Positions 42,910 through 51,831 are shown, numbered from the stretch's first letter. The stretch is DNA of 64,000 bases from Paractinoplanes atraurantiacus (GCF_900215205.1 NZ_OBDY01000037.1:1-64000); one strand, 5' to 3'. Made by a program: numbers and translations. The notes: generated by a model not told the origin, from the letters alone.

Positions 42910-43977
42910 ATGCCGAGTTCCTCTGTAGACATGCCTTCGCCGGTGCGGACGGCCGACGACTTCGTTGCCGAGCTGCGGCAGCTTCGGGTGCGCGCCGGCA
43001 ACCCCTCGCTGCGGCAGCTGAGCCGGCTCGCCGACCAGCGGATCGCGGCCGCCCGCGGTGAGATCCGGCCCGATCCGCTGCCGCCGAGCACCACCTCGGA
43101 AGTGCTGGCGGGCAAACGGCTGCCGCGGCTTCCCCGGTACGAGTTCGTCGAGTCGTTCGTGACGGCCTGCCTGCGGGCCGGCGGCCAGGACGAGCCGGCC
43201 ATCGCGGCCGAGGTCGCCCGCTGGCGCGCCGCCTGGTGCACGCTGTCCGAGCAGGAGACGGCGGCCGGGCTCGCATCGGCTGGGGCGACGCCGGCCGGGG
43301 CCGCGCCGAACCGGCCGCGCCGAGGCGTGGCGCCGCCACTGGTCGCTGTCATCTTCGTGGCCGGCATCGGCGTCGGCGTGCTCGGCGCCCGGGCCTGGCC
43401 CGGCCGGCAGGACCCGGCCGCGGCGCCGCCCGCCGGGTCGCAGGCGGCCGGAGCGCAGGGTGCCGGAGCGCAGGCCGCCGGGGCACAGGCCGCCGGGGCA
43501 CAGGCCGCCGCGGCGCCGGACACCTGCCTGCCGTCCGATCACCCCGCGCCGGCCGGGCCGGACGTGCTGAGCCGGGCGGCCGCCGCCTGGTGGGCCAACG
43601 ACACCGAAGCGGCCTCCGTGAGCGGTGGAGAAGGCCACCGCTTCCGGGCCGACGTGGCCACCGGCACCAAGACCCCCGGCGACGTCGTCATCGTGAAGAG
43701 CGACGTCGACCTGGTGCAGGGCCGCCCGTACACCCTGGCCTTCACCGCCAGCACCGACCGGGCCACCACGATCCGGGTCCGGGTGCAGGACAGCCCGCCC
43801 ACCTATCAGGAGTCGTACACCCGCGACCTGCCGGTCGACACCACCGCCTGCCGCCACGAATACCGTTTCGTCGCCGCCCGGACCAGCGCCCACTCGGAGC
43901 TGACCTTCCAGGTCGGCGGCCACGCCGAGGACTTCCGCCTCGAGGTGGCCGACGTCGCCCTGGTCGAGGCCGCTTAG
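42910..43977 (+). CDS. Transmembrane XRE-type HTH protein with extracellular beta domain (355 aa)
   Basis: N-terminal helix-turn-helix-like region (about 15-100: FVAELRQLRVRAGNPSLRQL, ...VLAGKRLPRLPRYEFVESFV) as in actinomycete XRE proteins; one transmembrane helix (about 141-163, PPLVAVIFVAGIGVGVLG); a wall-spanning linker of Gly-Ala-Gln-Ala-Ala repeats (about 178-200); and a C-terminal beta-rich domain (about 210-355) with one Cys pair and TGTKTPGDVVIVKSDVDLVQ, which resembles carbohydrate-binding (CBM4/9-like) modules. It could carry a surface signal to DNA. It follows the response regulator by 15 bases. Confidence 0.72.
   Translation: MPSSSVDMPSPVRTADDFVAELRQLRVRAGNPSLRQLSRLADQRIAAARGEIRPDPLPPSTTSEVLAGKRLPRLPRYEFVESFVTACLRAGGQDEPAIAAEVARWRAAWCTLSEQETAAGLASAGATPAGAAPNRPRRGVAPPLVAVIFVAGIGVGVLGARAWPGRQDPAAAPPAGSQAAGAQGAGAQAAGAQAAGAQAAAAPDTCLPSDHPAPAGPDVLSRAAAAWWANDTEAASVSGGEGHRFRADVATGTKTPGDVVIVKSDVDLVQGRPYTLAFTASTDRATTIRVRVQDSPPTYQESYTRDLPVDTTACRHEYRFVAARTSAHSELTFQVGGHAEDFRLEVADVALVEAA
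43441..43514 (+). repeat. Tandem repeat encoding the GAQAA linker
   Basis: About five copies of a 15-base unit like CAGGCCGCCGGGGCA, in frame, giving Ala-Gln-Ala-Ala-Gly repeats. It lies between the membrane helix and the outer domain of the XRE-type protein. Its length, a multiple of three, permits length variation without a frameshift. Confidence 0.75.
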
Positions 43978-45926
43978 CCCTCGGCGTCGTGCTTGGCCAT
44001 CGTCTCCTGGCGGTCGGGCTCCTCGCGCAGGATCGCCGCGTCGAGCCACGTGTCGGGCAGGCCGAAGCCGTCGACCAGTGTCGCCATGTGCGGGCGCAGC
44101 TCGCGCAGCAGGTCGTTGACGGCGCCGGTGACCGCCTTGGAGCGGGCCGGGGTCAGGCGCTGGTGTTCGAGGAACCAGCCGCGGTCGGCCTCGATGGTGG
44201 TCAGCGCGTACAGGTCGCAGACCTTCGACAGCAAGGCCTTCACGTCCGGGTCGCCGGTGCGCTCGATGCCGGCGACGAAAGCTTCCAGCACCACCCGGTC
44301 GATGTGCGCGGTCGCCGTCTTCAGCACGTGGTCCTGCACGTCGTTGAAGATGTCGAACTGCCGGTCCTTCTTGGTGGCCGCGCCCTTGCGCAGGCGGCGG
44401 ATCACACCCTCGAGGACGTGTTTCTCGCGGTCCTCCAGCATCTTGAGCTGCCAGCCGCGGTCGGTCAGCGCCACCTCGTCGCCGCGGCCGGGCACCGCGT
44501 CGACCAGGCGCTGGATGAGCGAGCGGGCCGCCGTGCGCTCCAGCATCATCTCGCGCACCTGGTCGGCCACGAACGCCGTACGCCCCCAGCCGTCGAGCGA
44601 GCCGAAGGCGTCGCGATAGCCGGTGAGCAGGCCTTTCGCCACCAGCTGGAGCAGGACGGTGTTGTCGCCCTCGAAGGTGGTGAACACGTCGGTGTCGGCC
44701 TTGAGGCCGGGCAGGCGGTTCTCCGAGAGATAGCCGGCGCCGCCGCACGCCTCGCGGCACATCTGGATGGTGTGGGTGGCGTGCCATGTCTGCGCGGCCT
44801 TGAGGCCGGCCGCCCGTGACTCGAGCTCGCGCTGGTCGTGCTCGGCCGCGCCGGCCCCGGCCACCTGCACCGCGTGCATCTTGGTGACCAGTTCCTCCTG
44901 GCCGAAGTGCAGGGCGTACGACTTGGCCAGGGCGACCAGGAGCTTGCGCTGGTGGGCCAGGTAGTCGTTGAGGACGACCTCGCGGTCGTGGCCGGGCGCG
45001 CCGAACTGGCGGCGGACGTCGCCGTAGCGGACCGCGATGGTCAGCGCGACCTTGGTCGCGGCCGAGGAGGCACCGCCGACGCTGACCCGGCCCCGCACGA
45101 GGGTGCCGAGCATGGTGAAGAAGCGGCGGGTGTCGTTCTCGATCGGGCTGGAATACGTGCCGTCCTCGGCGACCTGGCCGTAGCGGTCGAGGAGCATGTC
45201 GCGGGGCACGCTGACGTGGTCGAAGCTGAGCCGGCCGTTGTCGACGCCGAGCAACCCGGCCTTGTGCCGGTCGTCGCCGATGGTGACGCCGGGCATCGGG
45301 TCGCCCTGCGCGTCGCGGATCGGGACCAGGAAGGCGTGCACGCCCTTGGGCGATCCCTGAGTGATCAGCTGCGCGAACACCACGGCCATCCGGCCGTCGC
45401 GGGCGGCGTTGCCGATGTAGTCCTTGCGGGCCGCCTCGTGCGGTGTGTGCAGGTCGAATGTCTGAGACGACGGGTCATAAGTGCATGTGGTGCGCAGACG
45501 GTGGACGTCGGAGCCGTGACCGGTCTCGGTCATCGCGAAGCAGCCCATGAGCTCGGCCGACATGATGTCGCGGACGTACGCCTCGTGGTGGCGATGGGTG
45601 CCCAGGGCGGAGACGGCGCCGCCGAACAGGCCCCACTGCACGCCCGCCTTCACCATCAGCGAGAGGTCGACATGCCCGAGCATCTCGGCCGCGACCACCG
45701 CCGCGCCCGGGTCGAAACTACCGCCGTACTCCGAAGGGAATGCCGCAGTGACCCCGAGATCGCCGGGCAGTTCGGCGAGCAGACCGGTGATGCGTGACCG
45801 GGCCTGCTCGATGCTCTCGCCCGGCACCGGCGTGAACCGGCTGTCGTCGAGCCTCTCGCGGGCGGCCCGGCGGATGTGCGCCCAGCGCCCGTCGAGCACG
45901 TCGCGCAGCGCAGCAGCGTCAACCAT
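43974..45926 (-). CDS. Acyl-CoA dehydrogenase/oxidase family protein (650 aa)
   Basis: Large flavoprotein of the acyl-CoA oxidase branch (ACOX/AidB-like length). Blocks: YIGNAARDGRMAVVFAQL, AFLVPIRDAQGDPMPGV, CFAMTETGHGSDVHRLRTTC (FAD/substrate site), SSAATKVALTIAVRYGDVRR, and ACGGAGYLSENRLPGL containing the usual catalytic-Glu neighbourhood and FEGDNTVLLQLVAKGLL. AGGGGG precedes ATG 45926. Likely degrades fatty acyl-CoA. It is divergent from a TetR gene and shares an operator with it. Confidence 0.92.
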   Translation of the reverse strand: MVDAAALRDVLDGRWAHIRRAARERLDDSRFTPVPGESIEQARSRITGLLAELPGDLGVTAAFPSEYGGSFDPGAAVVAAEMLGHVDLSLMVKAGVQWGLFGGAVSALGTHRHHEAYVRDIMSAELMGCFAMTETGHGSDVHRLRTTCTYDPSSQTFDLHTPHEAARKDYIGNAARDGRMAVVFAQLITQGSPKGVHAFLVPIRDAQGDPMPGVTIGDDRHKAGLLGVDNGRLSFDHVSVPRDMLLDRYGQVAEDGTYSSPIENDTRRFFTMLGTLVRGRVSVGGASSAATKVALTIAVRYGDVRRQFGAPGHDREVVLNDYLAHQRKLLVALAKSYALHFGQEELVTKMHAVQVAGAGAAEHDQRELESRAAGLKAAQTWHATHTIQMCREACGGAGYLSENRLPGLKADTDVFTTFEGDNTVLLQLVAKGLLTGYRDAFGSLDGWGRTAFVADQVREMMLERTAARSLIQRLVDAVPGRGDEVALTDRGWQLKMLEDREKHVLEGVIRRLRKGAATKKDRQFDIFNDVQDHVLKTATAHIDRVVLEAFVAGIERTGDPDVKALLSKVCDLYALTTIEADRGWFLEHQRLTPARSKAVTGAVNDLLRELRPHMATLVDGFGLPDTWLDAAILREEPDRQETMAKHDAEG

Positions 45927-45938
45927 CGCAACCCCCTT

Positions 45939-45976
45939 GGTACAGCTTGTACCCAACCGTGGGTACAGACTGTACC
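45939..45976. promoter_or_regulatory. Twin TetR operator GGTACA-N3-TGTACC
   Basis: Two perfect palindromes of identical arms: GGTACA-GCT-TGTACC at 45939-45953 and GGTACA-GAC-TGTACC at 45962-45976, centres 23 bp apart. They occupy the whole gap between the divergent acyl-CoA oxidase (45926) and TetR (45992) starts, which strongly suggests that the TetR protein represses both. Confidence 0.85.
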
Positions 45977-45991
45977 AGTTAAGGTGAGCGC

Positions 45992-46606
45992 ATGAGCTCT
46001 GCCGCCGTCAGGAAGGACACCGTCGCCGCGCGGCGAGCCGGCGGCGTCAATCACCGGGAGCGGATCGTCGCGGCGGCCGTCCAGGCGATCGAGGAGCACG
46101 GCAGCGACCCCGGCCTGGCCGTCATCGCCGACCTCGCGGGCCTGCCCCGCCCGCACGTCTACCGGCACTTCACCGGCAAGGACGAGCTCGACCAGGCGGT
46201 GGCCCGCCAGGCGGCCAAGATGCTCGGCGCCTGGATCCGCCCCTCGCTGACCGTGCGCGGCACCCCGCCCGAGGTCATCGACGGCCTGGTCGCCCGCGTG
46301 CTTCAGTGGGCCGCCTTCCACCCCAACCTCTACCGCTTCCGGGTGCGCCTGAGCCCCGGCGAGGCCGTCCCCCAGCTCACCCGCGCCCTGGCCGCCTATG
46401 TCCGCACGCCCCCGTCCGAGCACGTCGTGGCCGGCGTGATCGGCCTGGTCGACGCCAGCGTCCTGTGGTGGTTCGACCACCGCGACGAGATCGACCAGGA
46501 CGCGTTGAGCGCCTCCCTCTCGGCCCAGGTCTGGCTGCTGCTGGCCGCCGCCCTGACGACTCTCGACCCCCACGCGCCGCTGACCCCGTCCTACCCGGAG
46601 GCGTGA
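45992..46606 (+). CDS. TetR-family regulator of the acyl-CoA oxidase (204 aa)
   Basis: Helix-turn-helix at about 20-70: HRERIVAAAVQAIEEHGSD, LAVIADLAGLPRPHVYRHFTG, then an all-helical domain. Ribosome site AAGGTGAG ends five bases before ATG 45992. The twin operator upstream makes it the probable repressor of the oxidase and of itself; by analogy with FadR-like TetRs, a long-chain acyl-CoA may be the inducer. Confidence 0.88.
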   Translation: MSSAAVRKDTVAARRAGGVNHRERIVAAAVQAIEEHGSDPGLAVIADLAGLPRPHVYRHFTGKDELDQAVARQAAKMLGAWIRPSLTVRGTPPEVIDGLVARVLQWAAFHPNLYRFRVRLSPGEAVPQLTRALAAYVRTPPSEHVVAGVIGLVDASVLWWFDHRDEIDQDALSASLSAQVWLLLAAALTTLDPHAPLTPSYPEA

Positions 46607-46607
46607 C

Positions 46608-47252
46608 GTGCGCGCACGTCCCTCGCTCAGCCCCGAGCTGATCATCGACGCCGCCAGCCGCCTCGCCGCCACCGCCGGGGCCGAGGCGCTGACCGTGCGC
46701 CGGCTGGGCAAGGAGCTCGGCGCCGACCCGACCGCGGTCTACCGCCATTTCCGCGACCGCGACGAGATCGTCCTCGAGGTGGCCGACCGCCTGATCGGCC
46801 AGATCATCGAAGAGCTGCCGCCCGGCCTGCCGTGGCGCGCCCGCCTGGAATGGCTGGGCCGCCGGCTGGTGCGCACCTTCGTCGAGCATCCGGCGATCGC
46901 CCCGACGGTCGCGATGCGCACGACCCGGCGTCCCGGAGAGTTCCGCACCGTCGAGGTGATCCTGGGCGCGCTGCGCGAGGCCGGGCTTTCCGGCGAGCTC
47001 GCGGCGGTGCAACACCGGGTCTTCGCCGACACCTTGTTATCGTACGCCGGCATGTGCGGCGGCTACGCCGCACTGGAGGAGTCGAGCCGCCGCGGCGACG
47101 AGTCCGCGTGGACCCACGAATATCAGGCCCTGCCCACAGCCGACTTCCCCAACATCGCCGCCATCGCCCCCCACTTCGCCGCCGTCGACGACGACGTCGT
47201 CCTCACCGGCCTGCTGACGGCCCTGCTGGACAACATCGAGCGGCTCGCCTGA
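46608..47252 (+). CDS. Second TetR-family regulator (214 aa)
   Basis: Helix-turn-helix at about 10-55: LSPELIIDAASRLAATAGAE, LTVRRLGKELGADPTAVYRHF, the classical TetR form with a TetR_C_11-like ligand domain. It starts one base after the stop of the previous TetR gene, so the two are co-transcribed. Two successive TetR genes in one operon behind a TetR operator suggest a cascade; target unknown. Confidence 0.87.
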   Translation: MRARPSLSPELIIDAASRLAATAGAEALTVRRLGKELGADPTAVYRHFRDRDEIVLEVADRLIGQIIEELPPGLPWRARLEWLGRRLVRTFVEHPAIAPTVAMRTTRRPGEFRTVEVILGALREAGLSGELAAVQHRVFADTLLSYAGMCGGYAALEESSRRGDESAWTHEYQALPTADFPNIAAIAPHFAAVDDDVVLTGLLTALLDNIERLA

Positions 47253-47287
47253 CCCGCAAGCACCGCGCCTTCGGCGAGGATGGCCGG

Positions 47288-48217
47288 ATGACCACAGCAC
47301 TCGCGTCGATGATCGCCGCCCAGCCGGACGTCATCTCCGCCCTCGCCGCCGAGCCCGTGACCGCGGCCGACCGCCTCGCCGACGGCCGCCGGATCTGGCT
47401 CATCGGCACCGGCACCAGCCTGCACGCCGCCGAACTGGGCGCCTCCGCGCTGGAGACCGCCGGCCTCGACGCGCGGGCGATCGCCGCCAACCGCTTCACC
47501 ACGCCCCGCCCCGGTGACGCCGCCATCGTCATCACCCACACCGGCCGGACCGCCCACGCGCTGCGCGCCCGCCAACTCGTGCTGGACGCCGGCCTCCCCC
47601 TCGTCTCGATCACCGGCCCGGACGTCGACTGGCCGGACGCCGTGCGCACGCCCGTCGCCGAGAAGTCCGAGACCTACACGGTCAGCTACACCGCCGCCCT
47701 CACCGTCCTCGCCGGCATCGCCCACCGCCTCGGCGCTCCCGGCCTCGGCCCTTCGAAGATCCAGGACACGGCCGACGCCGTACGCGGGGTGCTCGCCGAC
47801 CCGGGCATCGACGCCATCCCGATCCCCGCGCGCGCCATGGCCATCGTCGGCCCCGGCGACTGGTCGGTGACCGCCCGCGAGGCCGCCCTGAAGATCCGCG
47901 AGGGCGCCCGCCTCCTGTGCGAGGGCTTCGACCCCGACCGCCTGCTGCACGGCGCCGCCGTCCCCTACGGCTCCGCCGACTCCTTGCTGGCCCTGGCCCC
48001 ATCCGACGAGCTGACGGCCGGCCTGGCCCACGCCGCCCGCGTCTCCGGCCTGGGCGTCTTCCTGCTGCCCGCCCCCGGCGACGGCCTGCTGGCCCAGATC
48101 CCGATGACCGTGCGCCTTCAGCTGCTGGCCTTGCGCTTCGCCCGCCAGCGCGCCCAGAACGCCGACATCGCCATCACCGGCGCCTGGGCCGACCACGCCT
48201 TGTGGGAGGCCCTCTGA
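47288..48217 (+). CDS. SIS-domain sugar isomerase-like protein (309 aa)
   Basis: Resembles the isomerase half of GlmS without the glutaminase domain. SIS motifs: IWLIGTGTSLHAAELGA (phosphosugar-binding Ser/Thr), AAIVITHTGRTAHAL, TYTVSYTAALTVLAGIAHRL; the C-terminal SIS block has VGPGDWSVTAREAALKIREG. Without a glutaminase it may be a sugar-phosphate deaminase or a regulator. ATG 47288 is chosen for the natural start; it is 35 bases after the second TetR gene and may be in the same operon. Confidence 0.82.
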   Translation: MTTALASMIAAQPDVISALAAEPVTAADRLADGRRIWLIGTGTSLHAAELGASALETAGLDARAIAANRFTTPRPGDAAIVITHTGRTAHALRARQLVLDAGLPLVSITGPDVDWPDAVRTPVAEKSETYTVSYTAALTVLAGIAHRLGAPGLGPSKIQDTADAVRGVLADPGIDAIPIPARAMAIVGPGDWSVTAREAALKIREGARLLCEGFDPDRLLHGAAVPYGSADSLLALAPSDELTAGLAHAARVSGLGVFLLPAPGDGLLAQIPMTVRLQLLALRFARQRAQNADIAITGAWADHALWEAL

Positions 48218-48224
48218 GCCGCGA

Positions 48225-49808
48225 TCACGTGTCGCGCAGTTCCTCGGCCAGCCGGCCGTCCTCGGCGAGGTCGGCCTCGGTGGCCCGGCCGGCCTGGCGG
48301 CGCTGCAGGCGGTGTGCGGCGGCCGCGACTTCCCGTCCGCGTTCCTGGACCCGGCGGCGTCCGGCCTCGGCCTGCTTCTTGGCCTCCCGCATCTCCTGGC
48401 TGTCGCGTTCCACATCGGCCAGGGTGCGCGGGGACGTGATCTCGGCGATCGTCTGCTCCTGCCACGCCAGGTCCTCGGGGCTGCCAACGCCGCGTTCGAG
48501 CCGTGACTGGCGTGCGAGTTCCTCCGCCGATCGCGTCTCGTCGCGCTCCCGGTCATGGGCGATCATCCGGTCCAGTTCCCGCTGCCGCTGGGCCGCCGAC
48601 TCGTACAGCCGGTCGAGCTCCTCCCGGGCCCGCCGGGTCTGCTCCTCGACCTCGGCTCTCACCTGCTCGACCAACTCGCGGGCCGGTTCGTAGGTGGTGC
48701 TGTCGAGGATCTGACGGCCCGCGAGCTGGGTGGGCATCTCGCCGAAGTCGCGGAGCAACCGGTGCAGCCAGCCGCCGAGCGCCCGCACCGCGACGTCCCC
48801 GCGATCCGGGTGTTCGGCGGCCGCCTGGGCCAGCAACCTCGCGGTGATCAGCGCGGGTCCGGTTCCGATCGGCAACCGGTCCAGCGCGGCGGCCAGGGTC
48901 TCGGGACGGCGGGGCCGGTGCTGCCGGTCGTACACGTCACCGCGTTCGCCGGTCATCCGCTCGCTCGCTCGGAAATGCAACTCGGCGGATTGGCACCAGG
49001 CCTCGGCCGCGAGTTCGAACGCCGCGGCGGCGCCGCCGGTGTCCCCCTCGGCCAGGTGGCCCGCCCCGAACTCCTCGTGCACGTAAGCCTTCGCGGCCAG
49101 GACCGCCGCGGTCGGCGGGCCCGCGGCGATGGCGCGGTCGAGCCACCGGCCGGCCTTCACCAGATGGTCCGGCGCGGTCGGATGAGCCAGGGCGAGCAAC
49201 TCGACCTCGGCGCGCCACGCGTGCGCCGGCCCGTACAGACCCCGCGACGTGTGCACGGCCCGCGCGGTGGCGGCTCGCGCTCGCGCCAGCCGCCGCCGAT
49301 CGAAGCTCTTTCCGGCCGCGAGCCGGCGCACGGCCCGTTCGGACACGGCGAGCTGTCCCATGGTGGTTTCGGACAGCCGCCGGGCGAGGACGCGGCGCGC
49401 CCGGAGAACATCGACGCCACCGACCCCCAGCACCAGCACCGCGACACCGCCGAGGGCCACCAGCGCCCAGCCCTGCGGCGATCCCCAGTCCGTCGCCGAC
49501 TCCACGCCGAACGCCACGGCGAGGCCGGCCGCCGCCGACGCGATCACCACGTTGAGGCCGAGCACGAGATCGGCCAGGCGGTCGTGCCGGGCGCCCTGGA
49601 AGACCGTCCTCTGCTCGTCGAACCACTCGGCGTCGAGGGGCTTCTGGTCGCGGCGGGCGGTGGCCAGCAACGCGTCCAGCGCGAGCGCGTGGTCCACGGC
49701 CCGCTCATTCTCGCGATGCACCCGGGTGGTCAGGAACGTCGTGGAGAACACTGTGGCCGCGACCAGCGTCGACAGTGTGGGCATGGCGACCGGGGACAGC
49801 GGCTCCAC
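48225..49808 (-). CDS. Membrane-anchored coiled-coil protein (about 527 aa)
   Basis: Unknown family. Hydrophobic segments near the N-terminus and at about 75-125 (NVVIASAAAGLAVAFGV; WALVALGGVAVLVLGVGGV), a helical middle rich in Ala/Leu resembling TPR-like repeats, and a highly charged C-terminal third (about 400-527) of Arg/Glu heptads predicted as coiled coil (AREELDRLYESAAQRQRELD). Start GTG 49808 has GGTGGA upstream; ATG 49859 would add 17 residues. It is convergent with the SIS gene and may be a stand-alone scaffold. Confidence 0.6.
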   Translation of the reverse strand: MEPLSPVAMPTLSTLVAATVFSTTFLTTRVHRENERAVDHALALDALLATARRDQKPLDAEWFDEQRTVFQGARHDRLADLVLGLNVVIASAAAGLAVAFGVESATDWGSPQGWALVALGGVAVLVLGVGGVDVLRARRVLARRLSETTMGQLAVSERAVRRLAAGKSFDRRRLARARAATARAVHTSRGLYGPAHAWRAEVELLALAHPTAPDHLVKAGRWLDRAIAAGPPTAAVLAAKAYVHEEFGAGHLAEGDTGGAAAAFELAAEAWCQSAELHFRASERMTGERGDVYDRQHRPRRPETLAAALDRLPIGTGPALITARLLAQAAAEHPDRGDVAVRALGGWLHRLLRDFGEMPTQLAGRQILDSTTYEPARELVEQVRAEVEEQTRRAREELDRLYESAAQRQRELDRMIAHDRERDETRSAEELARQSRLERGVGSPEDLAWQEQTIAEITSPRTLADVERDSQEMREAKKQAEAGRRRVQERGREVAAAAHRLQRRQAGRATEADLAEDGRLAEELRDT

Positions 49809-49869
49809 GAGTCCACCGTAAGCGCGGACCCGGTCGCGCCGGGTCCCCGGATCAACCATTGTTCGCCGG

Positions 49870-50038
49870 TCAGGCGGCTACATAGACCCACGCACTTTCG
49901 CCCGAGGCCAGCGGCGCCGCCACGCGCTGGTAGTCGTCCACCTCGTACTCGTCGGCCTGGCCGAGCTCGGCTTCGGTCACCTCCAGCACCGAGCCGTCCA
50001 CGCCGTCGCCCGCATCGCCGGTGGCGACCAGGATCGGG
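49870..50038 (-). pseudogene. C-terminal remnant of a gamma-glutamylcyclotransferase-like (AIG2) protein
   Basis: There is no start codon of note. Translating the minus strand ahead of the stop at 49870 gives NPILVATGDAGDGVDG, then SVLEVTEAELGQADEYEVDD, then YQRVAAPLASGESAWVYVAA. This is the standard ending of AIG2/GGCT-like proteins (consensus VxEVTDAELAxADAYEVDDYxRV). The N-terminal YGTL motif is missing because the ABC-F stop codon abuts the fragment directly. The gene has lost its 5' half, possibly by a deletion that joined it to the ABC-F gene. Confidence 0.65.
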
Positions 50039-51631
50039 TTATCCCCGATCCTCGATGAGACGGCCGCCGGCGAGGCGCAGGCGGCGGTTGACGCCGATCT
50101 CGCTCAGGAAGCGCTCGTCGTGGCTGACCACGACGAACGCGCCCTGATAGGCGGTGAGGGCACTCTCGAGCTGGCCGACGCTGACCAGGTCGAGGTTGTT
50201 GGTCGGCTCGTCGAGCAGCAGCAGTTGCGGCGCCGGCTCGGCGAACAGGATGCAGGCCAGCGTGGCGCGCAGCCGCTCGCCGCCGGAGAGCACGCCGACC
50301 GGCAGATGCGCGCGGGCGCCGCGGAACAGGAAGCGGGCCAGCAGGTTCATCCGCTCGGCGTCGTCGCGCGCCGGGGCGAACCGCGCGAAATTCTCCGCCA
50401 CCGTACGGCTCTCGTCGAGCAGGTCGAGCCGCTGGGAGAGGTAGGCGACCGGCACGCCGGCGTTTTCCCTGATCTGCCGCATCAGCGTCGATTTGCCGGC
50501 GCCGTTGTCGCCGATCAGCGCGACGCGCTCCGGCCCCCGGATCGTCAGATCAACACCCTCGAAGATCAACTTATTGCCGTACGCGGCCCGCATGCCGTCC
50601 GCCTCGAAGACGGTCTTCCCGGCCGGGACGTTGGTGCCGGGCAGTTCCAGCGCGATCCGGTCCTCCTGGCGGGCGGCCCGGCTGGCCTGGTCGAGCCGGG
50701 CCTGCGCGTCACCGACCCGGCCGGCGTGCGTCTCGGCCTGCTTGGCCGCGGACACCTGCGCGTCCCGCTTGAGGTTGCCGGCGACGATCCGGGCCAGGCC
50801 GGCGTCGGCCAGGTTGCGGCTGGCGTTCGAGGCCCGGCGCTGGGCCCGCTCCCGGGCCTGCTGCATCTCCCGTTTCTGCCGCTTGAGGTCGGCCTCGGCG
50901 TTGCGGACCTGCCGCTCGGCGACCTCACGCTCGTTGCGCACGGCCTCCTCGTACTCGGTGAAGGTGCCGCCGTACCACCGGACCTCGCCCTGCGGCTCGA
51001 GCGCGGCGATGCGGTCCATCTCGTCGAGCAGCTCCCGGTCGTGGCTGACCACGAGCAGGCACCCCGACCAGGAGCGCAGCACCTCGATGAGACGGCCGCG
51101 GCTCGCACGGTCGAGGTTGTTGGTCGGCTCGTCGAGAAGCAGCACGTCGGGGCGTTTGAGCAGCTGGGCGGCGAGCCCGAGGGAGATGACCTGGCCGCCG
51201 CTGAGCGTGGACAGGCGCCGGTCGAGCGTCACGTCGCCCAGGCCGAGCCGGTCGAGCTCGGCGCGGGTGCGCTCCTCGACGTCCCAGTCGTTGCCGACGA
51301 CGGTGAAGTTCTCCTCGTCGGCGTCGCCGCTCTCGATGGCGAGCAGCGCGGCCATGATTCGGTCGACGCCGAGCGCCTGCGCGACGGTCTGGTCCTTGAG
51401 GAAGGGCAGATCCTGGGGCAGATAGCCCAGCACGCCCTCGACGTGAACGCTGCCGCCGGTCGGTTTCAGGTCGCCGGCGATCAGCTTGAGCAGCGTCGAC
51501 TTGCCGGCGCCGTTGGAGGCGACCAGACCCGTGCGCCCACCCGGCACGGAGAAGGAGAGGTCGTCGAAGACCGGGGTGTCATCCGGCCAGGAAAAGGACA
51601 GCGAGGAACAGACGATGTATCCATCGGACAT
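50039..51631 (-). CDS. ABC-F family ATPase, probable ribosome protection protein (530 aa)
   Basis: Two ABC domains without membrane parts. First: Walker A ASNGAGKST (about 42), signature LSGGQVISLGLAA, Walker B VLLLDEPTNNLD. A charged linker (about 235-310, QKREMQQARERAQRRAS) of the antibiotic-resistance type follows. Second: Walker A GDNGAGKST (about 368), signature LSGGERLRATLA, LLLLDEPTNNLD. Such proteins dislodge antibiotics from the ribosome or act in translation control. Start ATG 51631; its leader may hold a short ORF and hairpins, a layout common for inducible ABC-F genes. Confidence 0.88.
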   Translation of the reverse strand: MSDGYIVCSSLSFSWPDDTPVFDDLSFSVPGGRTGLVASNGAGKSTLLKLIAGDLKPTGGSVHVEGVLGYLPQDLPFLKDQTVAQALGVDRIMAALLAIESGDADEENFTVVGNDWDVEERTRAELDRLGLGDVTLDRRLSTLSGGQVISLGLAAQLLKRPDVLLLDEPTNNLDRASRGRLIEVLRSWSGCLLVVSHDRELLDEMDRIAALEPQGEVRWYGGTFTEYEEAVRNEREVAERQVRNAEADLKRQKREMQQARERAQRRASNASRNLADAGLARIVAGNLKRDAQVSAAKQAETHAGRVGDAQARLDQASRAARQEDRIALELPGTNVPAGKTVFEADGMRAAYGNKLIFEGVDLTIRGPERVALIGDNGAGKSTLMRQIRENAGVPVAYLSQRLDLLDESRTVAENFARFAPARDDAERMNLLARFLFRGARAHLPVGVLSGGERLRATLACILFAEPAPQLLLLDEPTNNLDLVSVGQLESALTAYQGAFVVVSHDERFLSEIGVNRRLRLAGGRLIEDRG

Positions 51632-51652
51632 TTCGGGGATCCCAAAGATCGC

Positions 51653-51672
51653 GGGCTCCCTCAGGGAGACCC
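51653..51672 (-). promoter_or_regulatory. Candidate attenuator hairpin in the ABC-F leader
   Basis: GGGCTCCC (51653-51660) and GGGAGACCC (51664-51672) form an imperfect hairpin around TCA, 22 bases upstream of the ABC-F start. With the ten-codon upstream ORF this could form an antibiotic-responsive attenuator. Pairing is imperfect; support is structural only. Confidence 0.35.
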
Positions 51673-51751
51673 GGCAGCGAACGAAGGCACGACAACAGGG
51701 GCCGCGGCAACGGCGCGTGGTGTCACGCGCGCCTGCGGCCCGCCGGGAAAC

Positions 51752-51781
51752 TCACCCGGAGATGTCGTCCTCGCCAGCCAT
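51752..51781 (-). CDS. Possible nine-residue leader peptide of the ABC-F gene
   Basis: ATG 51781 to stop 51752 encodes MAGEDDISG, 121 bases upstream of the ABC-F start on the same strand. Short leader ORFs regulate many ABC-F resistance genes by ribosome stalling, followed by hairpin rearrangement. No clear ribosome site precedes the ATG, so a chance ORF is quite possible. Confidence 0.3.
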   Translation of the reverse strand: MAGEDDISG

Positions 51782-51831
51782 GCGCAGAAGCTTAGCGCGC
51801 CCCGCCCGCTGCGCGCCGTTACAAAGCCCAC

